Shown one piece after another: positions 32,088 to 42,120 of a stretch of 64,000 nucleotides of DNA. The notes below the pieces were generated by a model. That model did no database searches, had not been told where the DNA came from, and was given only the letters and a program-made list of their open reading frames with translations. A program made the position numbers and the translations under genes. Origin of the DNA: Aralia elata (lineage: Eukaryota > Streptophyta > Magnoliopsida > Apiales > Araliaceae); assembly GCA_034770075.1 (NCBI GenBank), contig CM068379.1, forward strand, positions 44,275,130 through 44,339,129, in the 5' to 3' direction. Within the stretch, counting starts at the first letter, position 1. Each line of letters begins with the position of its first letter.

Positions 32088-33671
32088 GACACCCCCAAAT
32101 CCGGGTACTCAATTCCCACAGATCTAGTGCTCACTATCCAAAAACATTCACATCTATCTACCCAAAAATAAAGGATAATAACATTAAACTTAATAAATCA
32201 TCTTCCCATAAAAGGGTTACAACTTAAACATCTCAAACAAAACCCAAGTCATCTAACCTTTATTACATCAATGCGGAATTAAAACATAACACTAAATAAG
32301 TCTTTATTACATAAACTTCATCAAACAAATAGACAGTTTGCCAGCTACTTGTGCATCTTGCCTTTGCCCTTACGAGTAGACGGCTCATCTGGCTTCTTAG
32401 TCTTAGCTGCAATGTTTTATGCAAGGGTGAGCAAAACAATTGCCCACCAGGGTAACAATAACAATAATGACATCGAAATAAGCAATAAATGGATTTTAAT
32501 TGAATAACATAATCTTTAATGAAGTCAGACAACGATAAACCAAAATTGATAGCTCAATAGAAAGTTCGGCTTTTGAATCAAGATTTGAAAACGAGATCAA
32601 AAGTACATCTGAGGGTTACAAAACTATGAACTATATTCTAGGTTAACAAGTATCTCTACCGTAACCTTTAACAGTCTTATAAACTATATGGACCATCCAT
32701 CTCGTACTCCGGGGGATCAGCCCTTCGTATAATGTATTGTGCACAAATATTTTAACGTTATTGCGTAGTATAATCCCCTGTTCTAGGGTTGTTCATCTCA
32801 GCTTTGACATTAGAGTCCGTACCAAAGGAAGTTTGGTTTGGATTAGCTTCAACAGAGATTCTAGATTTTAGAACGCTCATCAACTATGGACTAGTCGAAT
32901 TAATAAGGGTTCGCTAGCCATTAAAGGGTTTAATACAACAAAAAGATTGTACAATGACATTTATGTTCAAAGTTCGAACAACATTGAATCATAATCGAAT
33001 AACGATAAGACTTGACCAATATAATATAATCAAAGGTAGAATATTGATAACTCACAATTGAATAAACATTATGTATCGAGGTAGTGCTTTCAAATGAACT
33101 AGAATACTTGATTGAAACATGACATTGGACACCATAATAAACATTGCTTGAATATTCATAAGTCAAGGTTATAAAGCTTACTCAATGAAAGAGTAACAAA
33201 TTAGGGATAAGAAACTTGCTTAATGAAAAGAAGAGTTTAGAATCTTACTTAATGTAAAGGTAAAGTTAAGGAACTTGCCTGATACGTCTGCTACAGTTAA
33301 TATTATCTACTTGCTCTTTGAGTAACCTATACATTCAAGTCACGTTGAACAATTAATATTCGTAGCTCAACTAATTTCTTCCTTTATTAAACGATTGTTC
33401 ACTTCCGAAAACATAACTTAAACCCACACTCTTAAACTCTTGTTATTATTCTACATACTTATCATGTTGCATCATATATGTGAAATTATTTTATTTCAAA
33501 ATCTGAAAAAAATTTCATTTTCTAGGTTTTTGATCCGACCCGGCCCGATGTTGACTCGGACCGGCGCTGCGGCGCTAGGATTTGGCCTTGAGTCGGTGCT
33601 GCGGTGCTGGCCTGACCCGAGCCCATTGGATCTCGGTGCTGCGGCGCCCGTTTTATGCTGTATGAACGGCG
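32088..33671 (-). repeat. Tekay-like gypsy LTR, left part
   Basis: The + strand view starts TGACACCCCCAAATCCGGG, the reverse of the conserved ...GGGGGTGTCA LTR end of Tekay/Del-type chromoviruses. It matches 28158-28969 (AGATGAACAACCCT block near 32795). It cuts SIRE-like integrase and is itself cut by Copia element 2 at 33672. With 54278-55565 it makes an LTR of about 2.9 kb. No internal region is attached, so it looks like a solo LTR. Confidence 0.65.
33563..33671. repeat. GC dyads in the Tekay-like LTR (6-2-6)
   Basis: 14-bp units occur at 33563 (GGCGCTGCGGCGCT), 33595 and 33635. A fourth is split by Copia element 2: its first half ends at 33671 and the complete unit reads GGCGCTGCGGCGCC at 54274-54287. 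Confidence 0.8.
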
Positions 33672-35102
33672 TGTTAGGTTTGTATATAGCGCGAAGATGC
33701 AATCCAATTACATAAATAGTGCGGAAGTGCGATAAAACGGATTTTAAAATTTTTCATACAAACCATCACCATGATCATCCATGTGCTCAATTATTAATTA
33801 AACGAAAGAAATAAAATATGAGAATCATACCCTTGTAGAACCATGCTTCCACAGGTACGAGTTCACCTCCAAATCCTTCGCGTTCTCCTTGAATTTCACC
33901 GATTAAATTCCTTCATTTGATCAACGTTAACCACCCAAGTGTTTGGCCTCTAGAGGTGATCCACCAAGGAATAATAGTTGTTCAAGAAGATGGGTGTTGG
34001 CAAAACCCTAGTTTCTATCTCTATAGAAAGTGCAAGTACTCTCTCTCTCCAATTCTTATGGAAGAGTATGTAACTGTCTAACAGTCTAACCCCAAATCAT
34101 GATAAGACTCCTCTTATTTATAGATATAGGGAACCCACCTAAACTATTTAGGATTAGGGTTTTTATTCTAATTAAACTCCTTTAATTAATTAAACTCCTA
34201 ATCCAATTAGGAATTTATTAGAGAGTACTTCTATTAATTAATTCTCAATCCCTATTAGGAATTAAATAATAGTAATAGTAATAATAATAATAAGACTTTT
34301 CTTATTAATTTATATTTAATATTTCTAAAATATTAAATAATAAATATTAAGCTATTTAATTTATTCTATCTCCATAGATTAAATTAAATACACTTAACTT
34401 ATTATTACAATTATGCCATTTACTTCTTAAATAAATATTTTCCTTTTTGCAGTGTGACCCTTTAGGTTCTCCATATTAAACCGGTTGTGAATAAATCAAT
34501 TAGAACAATTCTAATTTTATTTAAATAAATAAATTAAACTATTTAATTCATTTAAATAAATAATATTTATTCTACAATAAGGGTAAGCCCCCTTAGCGAT
34601 CAACGACTTTCCAGATAATATAGATTTCAACATTAATCACAAAAGAACCTTTCAGTGAATAGTTACCGTACAATTCAATCCTTCTACCATACAATGTCCC
34701 AATTAAATATAAGACATGGAATTACTGTCAAGTCTTATTTTATTTAATTATATGTATTTCGATTCTCAAATGCACAACTCTAATAATGCAAATTAGAAAC
34801 TCCTTTCTAATTTCATTCTGCTTTGGCCAAAGACTTCTGAGTCGTCATTTATCGAATCACATAGGACATTCTCTCCTTTTACTAGAAGTGGTAGATTCTT
34901 TGTTGATCATTCACCTATCTCCATGTATAACTTATTATACCCAATCATACCCTTTGATATACCCTAAGGGTCTTAAGGGACATGTCAAAGTATAACTCAT
35001 CATACACAAAATACTATGATGATCTCAAGTCCAAGGATCACTTGTACTACTATCACTAGAGGAATTCCTATTGACAGGCGAGTAAAACTCCATTAGGTAT
35101 TC
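33672..35102 (-). repeat. 3' LTR of Copia element 2, outer part
   Basis: Starts TGTTAGGTTTGTATATAGCG and is interrupted at 35103 by the Athila-like element. TATTC at 35098-35102 is the left copy of that element's target duplication. Confidence 0.9.
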
Positions 35103-36392
35103 TGTTGCCTCTTTTTAAGTTTTAAATAAAAGAGCTCTAACTCGTGCAAGTATACACGGTCAACAAGTAATACAGAGGAAGTAGAGTATCGTCCCACAGA
35201 GACAGTGTTAAATTAAAATACTATGCATCAGTCCTATCACTATATTTATTTGCCTAAACTAATGATTTGATTGTGTTGACAAAATTATTTCTAAGTCAAT
35301 TAACAACTAAAGAATCAAATACTAACGGAATATATCAAACTTGGAATTAATGGGATCCTAACTTCATTTAATAGTTCATCTAATTACCACTATCATGCTA
35401 GTAAGTTCACATATCACAGAAAAGTAGCCAAGGACACAAAAATAGACATAACCATTTGTCAATGCATTATGACCTACTTACATAATATCCATACTTGATA
35501 GACACTATGTAATCATCACTATAACCAAAATCACTATATTTCTATGTGAAATTGCAATTATATTGAGTTTAAGCACAAGTCCTTATTTTAACTCTTACGG
35601 TGAAACAATATATTTCTATCTGAATCATAAAATATTAAGCTATCTAATTAAGCCTCATATTCGCAAGCTATCATGATTACAATCCATACTTATATGTTGT
35701 TTTTCAATTCCATACAAGTACTGAAGTCGAATGGTGATCAAGCATTCATACATGCAAAACAATCATGATAGAAGTTCCTTATGATATATAAAACAAGCTA
35801 ACAATCAAGACTGTAATTAAACTACATATTAAAATCCGTTAGAATCCCATAATGGAGATTAGTTCACATCTGAACCAAAAGCCATTATGGGATCAAATCT
35901 ACACATGGAGAAGTAAACAATCAATTGAAGTAAGAAGAATTAGATTGATCAAACCCAATTGAAGAATAAAATCCAAAGTAAAGCTTAAACCCACATCAAA
36001 ATCCAATGCTTGAACAAAAATAATCCACAGAATAAATTCTCTAAAAACTATCTCTAGAAAAGTAGAATAATAATAATAAAAGTCTCTAAGTTCCTTCTCA
36101 CTATCTGATCAATATGGACTAGAATCCTCATCAGAATCGACTTCTTTTTCCTCCTTCAGCTGGACAAATAGTGCAAAAACGTGGCCTAGCGCTGCTGGCG
36201 CTATGACTGACCCGGGAATTTACAAAAATGCCACTAGGTCTATTTTGAGCTCCAAATTTACCCTTTTGCCCCTCCAGCTCCAACCTACAATAAATAAACA
36301 CAAAAACAAGTAAAATAATACTAAAAACACTTAAAGACCACAATAATTAAGCCTAGCAATACCTGATTCGTAGGTATAAAACCCACTCATCA
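35103..36392 (-). repeat. 3' LTR of the Athila-like element
   Basis: 1290 bp. The minus strand starts TGATGAGTGGG and ends AGGCAACA. It contains one 15-bp GC dyad (AGCGCTGCTGGCGCT, 36188-36202). Confidence 0.92.
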
Positions 36393-36407
36393 AATACCCC
36401 CAAACTT
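36393..36407 (-). other. Polypurine tract of the Athila-like element
   Basis: The minus strand reads AAGTTTGGGGGTATT directly before TGATGAG of the 3' LTR, a typical Athila polypurine tract. Confidence 0.88.
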
Positions 36408-37486
36408 AACCAATTGCTTGTCCTCAAGCAATGCAATGATGCAAATGCAAATTAACTATCATGCCTACGAATCAAACAATCAACCAACACAGTATCTACA
36501 TCAGGCCTCAAAGATATCATACATACTTGAGTAAAATCTCTAACCAATGCACAGTTTCTAACTCCAACCAAGTAGTTAAGTTACACCTGTCATCACCCAT
36601 GTCGTGCGTGTGTGTATATCAACCATTTCAATCAATTACAATTCAAATCCATCACATAATTGACTTCTTAGAAGAAAACTTTCAATTGCAACTCAATTCA
36701 ACCCATGAATACAACCAATTCAACTAATTCAGCAATCACTAAGCATAGGGGCATCACTAAGGTTATTTAACACATTTAAATCCTTTCTAAACCCTTCCCC
36801 AGGAATTTAAAACAAAATTTTTTTTCTTTAGTGAGTGCATTTTATGTTCCATCTCACTTTCTTTTGAACGAGTGCGTTTTACGCTCCATCTCGTTCCATG
36901 TGTTTATGAGTGAGTGCGTTTTACGCTCCATCTCAACCCACCACATGATCCATTCTTTAATTGGGAAAGGTTCAAAATTTTCAAATTCCTTTTTTTTCAC
37001 ACCCCAAGATTCCCCCAAACTTAGATTCTTGCCTGTTTTTCATTTAATGGACGTTTCACCGATATTAACAAGTTTTAACCCAAACCTTCCACCAGAAGAA
37101 AATTATGCAACAATTTGAATTAAAGTGATCAAAACAATTAATTCCATGCTTTCATTACTAACAAAAGTTTCAGACAGGTTAAACTTCACTTCTTAATCAA
37201 AGTCATCACTAAGCACTAGTTTTCAATTCTTCTCAAGTTAAAACCATGAAACCAGTCTTATCATTGGCCATATTAGATACTATATCAATTTATGCTTAAT
37301 TCATGAAACTAAATGCATAACACAACCTAAAATGCAATGTAACTACCATGCAACAAGTCTAAACACAATGAAACATAACAACCTAAATGCATGAAAACAA
37401 AAAAACTACCCCCCAAACTAAACAAGTCAATGTCCTCATTGAAAAATAATAAGAAATTAGGAACAGAGGACTCCCCTGATGAAACA
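36408..37486 (-). other. 3' untranslated part of the Athila-like element
   Basis: Between the extra ORF and the polypurine tract. It contains the three 23-bp repeats and otherwise AT-rich non-coding sequence. Confidence 0.6.
36833..36934. repeat. Three 23-bp repeats with internal hairpin, near the Athila-like polypurine tract
   Basis: GAGTGCGTTTTACGCTCC plus ATCTC occurs at 36870 and 36912, with a variant (GCATTTTATGT) at 36833. The core GCGT-TTT-ACGC is a 4-bp stem with a 3-base loop. The variant changes both sides of the stem, which CpG decay alone could also explain. Confidence 0.75.
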
Positions 37487-38743
37487 CTACTCGTCAGCAC
37501 TGCCATCGGCAGCGTCATCATCATCGTCTGCATCATCCGCATCAGGAGGTGAGTCAGGTGGTGGGTAAAGAGAAAGAGGAGGAGCTGGTGGAAACTGGAA
37601 TGGTCCTGCCAAAGGATTCAGCCGTCCAAACATATCTGCCAAGGCGGTCGAACAATTAACATTATACGTATAAATCTCCGCCTGGCGCTGAGCAAGTCGA
37701 GTCTGCTGTCGAGTCATCCGATCAAAACCCCTCTGAATCGATCCTGCCACTAAGTCTATCTGACGAGTATGATGCCGAAGATCCTGTCGGATAGTCTCAA
37801 CTATAGTAGGGGATTGAACGGTATCCTCAACAGGTGGTGGTTGCTCCGGTGCCTGCTCCTGTGGCAGCTGCTGTGGTAGAATGAAACCTAAACCCCGCGG
37901 GTGCGACTCACCTCCACCCCATACTCTGTACCGTCCCATTGCAGCATGATCAATGGGAGGCAATGGGACCTGCATAACTTCATCTTTATCCCACGGGACT
38001 CCCGCTCGACGGCACAAATCAGTGATCAATGAAGGGTGAGGCAGTCCACCTGTGGTACTACCCTCAAGCGTGTGTATGATAGATTCATGAATTATCTCCC
38101 CTATATCCATTGTCTTCCCTTTAGCAATGCAGTACAATAACGCCGCCCGCAGATTAATGACATCGCTCATATGGCGGCACGGCATCAACTTAGCACAGAT
38201 AAAAGCATGCCATGCTTTTCCATATCTACTCAATTTGGCTGATGGAAAGTGCACAGCTTCTTGGTGGTCAGACAGCTTCCATTCAGTCCCTGGTTCACAG
38301 AGGGCTTCTATAATCTCAGAATAATCCAAATCCTCTTCCAAGTATTTCGTATAGCCATCCCTGTGAATTTTCTGCAACCCATAATACGCATTAATATTTT
38401 TACGGCCCACATTTATTTCCTGACCCCGAACCATAATCAGATTCCCATTAACTTCTTTAGCATTAGCATAAAACTCTCTCACAATATTCACGGCAGCTGG
38501 TTCGGGTTGTGTAGTAAATACCATCCAATTTCGGTTGCGTATCATTTGAGCTAACTCCCCATCTACCCGATCAATAGGTAGCAAGCCACGTTCAGGAATT
38601 AGAGATTTCCCGGAAGACCAATTTTTAAACCTATCACTTGCTTCGGGGCTAACAAATTTCTTCTTATCATACTTTACCACAGCTGATGAACCTGAACTTT
38701 CCCCTCTATGTCTTTTGGGAGCCATTAATAACCAATTAAACAC
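37487..38743 (-). CDS. Env-position ORF of the Athila-like element (plant transposon protein domain)
   Basis: 418 intact codons; a start at the eighth codon (MAPKRHRGESSG) is also possible. It resembles the putative plant transposon protein domain (Pfam PF20167 type) of retroelement ORFs. Segments are GQEINVGRKNINAYYGL, RYGKAWHAFICAKLMPCRHM and RAALLYCIAKGKTMDIGEII. A Pro/Gln-rich segment follows, then a region predicted helical (RQQTRLAQRQAEIYTYN), a proline-rich stretch and an acidic tail (DADDADDDDDAADG). No signal peptide or membrane span is visible, so it is not an obvious envelope protein despite its position. Function is unknown. It is undamaged although pol has three lesions. Confidence 0.8.
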   Translation of the reverse strand: MFNWLLMAPKRHRGESSGSSAVVKYDKKKFVSPEASDRFKNWSSGKSLIPERGLLPIDRVDGELAQMIRNRNWMVFTTQPEPAAVNIVREFYANAKEVNGNLIMVRGQEINVGRKNINAYYGLQKIHRDGYTKYLEEDLDYSEIIEALCEPGTEWKLSDHQEAVHFPSAKLSRYGKAWHAFICAKLMPCRHMSDVINLRAALLYCIAKGKTMDIGEIIHESIIHTLEGSTTGGLPHPSLITDLCRRAGVPWDKDEVMQVPLPPIDHAAMGRYRVWGGGESHPRGLGFILPQQLPQEQAPEQPPPVEDTVQSPTIVETIRQDLRHHTRQIDLVAGSIQRGFDRMTRQQTRLAQRQAEIYTYNVNCSTALADMFGRLNPLAGPFQFPPAPPLSLYPPPDSPPDADDADDDDDAADGSADE

Positions 38744-39879
38744 AAGTCAAGACCCAAAAGAACTCAAAATTTCGTTGGGGCAATATGTCAAACACTTGGC
38801 GTGCACACTTGAAAAACCCTTGTGCAATAGTTCCCCCCAAACTTATGAATAAACCAATTTAGCACAATAAAAATTCCCCACAACTTACAAGCATAAAGAT
38901 AGACAATTAGAAATTAAACCCAATCCCAATTGAGCCAACACAAATCAATTGGGTGCACAAGCAAAACCAAGAACTATCACCAAAAACTAGCACTAAAACT
39001 TTCTAACCAACAATATCAAGTTGTAATTGTTCACAAATATAAAACTCACTTGAAATTGCTAGAGTCCAATGTAGAATAATCAATCCCCTTTTGCTATGGA
39101 AGAGATCTCTTTGATTGCAAGAGTTATGAACCAACAAGGGTTGAGAGATTGGGTGTAGCAATAATGACTTTGTTGCTAGAAACACACTTTGCTCGGCAAC
39201 TATTGAGACAAGAAGGCAGGAGGCGGCTTGAATGATGTAGTAGAAGAAGAAAAATTAGCTTTGTAGTGCAAAACTATTAGTAAGCCCGCCCTAGGGTTTT
39301 AAAATTTTTTTTTTATGCCGAGCGCTTCTAGCGCTATGAAATGAGTGGGGTGAGCGCTAACAGCGCTATGGTGCAGTGTGTTGGAGCTTTGGCCAGCGCC
39401 GTTGGCACTATGTGGAGCGCTATTAGCGCTTGGGGGCAAACTGCGTTGGCGTGGAGCAGCGCCATTGGCGCTTGAGTCGTGTATTGATGGGCGCTGCTGG
39501 CGCTGAATGGCAGTAGCTGGCGTGGATGTGTTGCACCTCAAGCGCTGCAGGCGCTAAACTTGTGGGAATTGGGCGCTATGAGCGCTGAATGTCAGTAGCT
39601 GCCGCATGATGTAGCGCTTCAAGCGCTTGGTAGAGCGCTGCCAGCGCTGTTAGGCACACTTAGTCAAATTTTGGCCAATTTCACGTTTCCACCTGCACAC
39701 ACATCAACCCAAGTCCAAAATTAGTTACAGAAAGCCATTTTTTATTTTATTTTTTATTTTTTTTATTTTTTTTTAAATAGAATAAATTACAAAACAAAAG
39801 ATGAATAAAAGATTAAAATGCTGGGTTGCCTCCCAGATAGCGCTAAGTTATAGTCAATTAGCTTGACTGTCTTTGATTC
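38744..39879 (-). other. Spacer between pol and the extra ORF of the Athila-like element
   Basis: 1136 bp without a supported gene. Besides the dyad array it holds a T-rich tract at about 39739-39775 and AT-rich sequence before the extra ORF. It should contain whatever signals give expression of the extra ORF (splice acceptor or internal promoter). None could be fixed by eye. Confidence 0.6.
39321..39648. repeat. Array of ten 15-bp GC dyads (6-3-6) in the Athila-like spacer
   Basis: Units start at 39321, 39353, 39395, 39416, 39458, 39490, 39541, 39572, 39613 and 39634. Each is RGCGCY-NNN-RGCGCY or one change from it (for example AGCGCTTCTAGCGCT). The half-sites pair with each other across a 3-base loop. 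The array lies between the end of pol (39880) and the start of the extra ORF (38743). The spacer between units is ordinary sequence. Confidence 0.9.
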
Positions 39880-41256
39880 TCATGTCGTAGACAGGATTAC
39901 GGTGACTTTCTGTCTATCCACCTCATCCCCAAAGTAATGCTTCAACCTCTGTCCATTCACCTTGAATGATTGATCCAGAAATTTGTCGTATACTTCAATC
40001 GCGCCATGTGGAAAAATCGTCTTCACTGTGAATGGTCCCGACCATCTCGATTTCAGCTTCCCGGGAAAAAGTTTAAGTCTGGAATTGAAAAGTAAAACCC
40101 TTTGTCCCGGTTCAAATGTTCTCTCAATGATCTTACGATCATGCCATTTCTTCACCTTCTCCTTATACAGCTTCGAGTTTTCATAAGCCCGTAGTCGAAA
40201 TTCGTCCAACTCATTGATTTGGAGTAAACGCTTCTCCCCTGCAGCTGTCGAATCAAAGTTCAACTTCCGAATTGCCCAATACGCTTTGTGTTCTAGCTCC
40301 ATCGGAAGATGACAAGCTTTTCCATAGACCAGCTGAAACGGTGACATACCCAACGGAGTTTTGTACGCAGTCCTATATGCCCACACAGCGTCATCTAGCT
40401 TTAAGGACCAATCCTTCCTCGTCGGATTCACAATTTTTTCGAGGATTCTTTTTACCTCTCGATTGGATACTTCCGCTTGGCCGTTTGTCTGGGGGTGATA
40501 AGCTGTAGCAATACGATGATTTACCCCATACTTAGCCAGCAACGCTGTGAACTGCCTGTTGAAGAAGTGACTACCTTCATCACTGATAATAGCCCTAGGA
40601 GTCCCAAATCTCGTGAAAATACTGTGATGCAAAAACTTTAGGACTACCTTGGCATCATTTGTCGGAAGTGCTGCCACTTCTACCCATTTAGACACATAGT
40701 CGACTGCTAATAAGATGTAGAGATTACCGCACGAAGATACAAAAGGCCCCATGAAATCAATCCCCCACACGTCGAAAACTTCTACTTCAAGGATTGTATT
40801 CAAAGGCATTTCATTCCTCTTTGAAATATTACCTACTCTCTGACATCGATCACACCGCTGAACAAAACTGTATGCATCTTTAAAGATTGTCGGCCAGTAG
40901 AAACCTGCTTGAAGTACTCTAGCCGCTGTTCTCTCTCCGCTATAATGTCCTCCATACACAGAAGAATGTCAATCATGTAAAATCCCTTCAGTCTCACTAT
41001 ATGGGATACACCTTCTTATCATTTGATCCGCACATTGTTTAAACAAATATGGCTCATCCCATATATACCATTTAGCATCGTGCAAGAACTTTTTCTTTTG
41101 GTGCCCCACCAAGTCAGAAGGTAACATCTTACTCACCAAATAATTTGCGTAATCCGCAAACCATGGCACTTCCCCTTGCACCACAAACAACTGCTCATCT
41201 GGAAAAGATTCATTGATTTCAACTTTGTCTTCGATCTCCCTTTTCGGGTGCTCTAG
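39880..41256 (-). pseudogene. Integrase of the Athila-like element, one in-frame stop
   Basis: Same frame as the RNase H part. A linker (41256-40972) ends in TGA at 40969-40971, where a cysteine would normally stand. Then 359 open codons follow: HHCC zinc region (YGGHYSGERTAARVLQ, CDRCQRVG) and the catalytic core with all three acidic residues (WGIDFMGPF, ISDEGSHF, NGQAEVSNREVK). The C-terminal region follows (FEPGQRVLLFNSRLKLFPGK). The core itself is undamaged. Confidence 0.9.
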
Positions 41257-42120
41257 TCAAGATAAGTGGTCTGCTATTTGGTTTTCGGTACCCTTCCTAT
41301 CCTTGATCTCCAAATCAAATTCTTGCAACAACAATATCCACCTGATCAACCTGGGCTTTGCATCCTTCTTCGCCACTAAGTGTCGAATTGCTGAGTGATC
41401 CGTATACACTATTACCTTTGTGCCTATCAGATATGCCCTAAATTTATCAAAGGCATACACCACTGCCAATAACTCTTTCTCTGTGGTGGTGTAGTTTAAC
41501 TGTGCATCAGTAAGGGTCTTGCTGGCATAGTATATAACATGAAACATCTTCTCCTTCCGTTGCCCCAAAACAGCCCCCACTGCGTAATCACTGGCATCAT
41601 ACATCAGCTCAAACGGCAATGCCCAATCTGGTGCTGTGATAACTGGTGCTGATGTTAACTTATTCTTTAAATGCTCAAATGCCCTCATGCAAGCCTCATC
41701 AAAATTAAACTGTGCATCCTTCTCCAATAAACTACACAATGGTTTAGTTATCTTGGAGAAGTCTTTGATGAATCTACGGTAGAAACCTGCATGACCAAGA
41801 AAACTGCGGACACCTCTTACTGACGTGGGTGGAGGTAAATTCTCAATCGTTTCCAGCTTTGCCCTGTCCACCTCAATGCCTTTCTTCGACACTTTGTGTC
41901 CCAGTATGACTCCTTCTTGTACCATAAAATGGCACTTCTCCCAATTCAATACTAAATTTGTTTCAACACATCTCTTTAAAACCATTACCAAATTTTTAAG
42001 ACATAGATCGAAAGAATCACCAAATACCGAAAAGTCATCCATAAATACCTCAACATTCTGTTCGACCATGCTGAAAAAATCACTGTCATACATCTCTGAA
42101 AAGTGGCTGGAGCATTGCAC
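41257..42120 (-). pseudogene. RT (C-terminal part) and RNase H of the Athila-like element
   Basis: It continues RT in the shifted frame with the catalytic box FMDDFSVFG and GHKVSKKGIEVDRAK. RNase H follows: ELMYDASDYAVGAVLGQ, TTTEKELLAVVYAFDKFR, VYTDHSAI. The frame ends at an in-frame TGA (41257-41259) after ADHLS, where an arginine codon is expected (CGA to TGA, one transition). The catalytic aspartates and glutamate of both domains are visible. Confidence 0.9.

Noticed and set aside
33496..33715. Overlapping open frames on both strands in a GC-rich patch
   Set aside because: They arise from the GC dyads of the Tekay-like LTR and run across the Copia insertion boundary.
39299..39541. 80-codon minus-strand open frame rich in SANSA/SANGA repeats
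   Set aside because: It is the dyad array read as protein. The repeat unit explains the frame and there is no start context or family resemblance.
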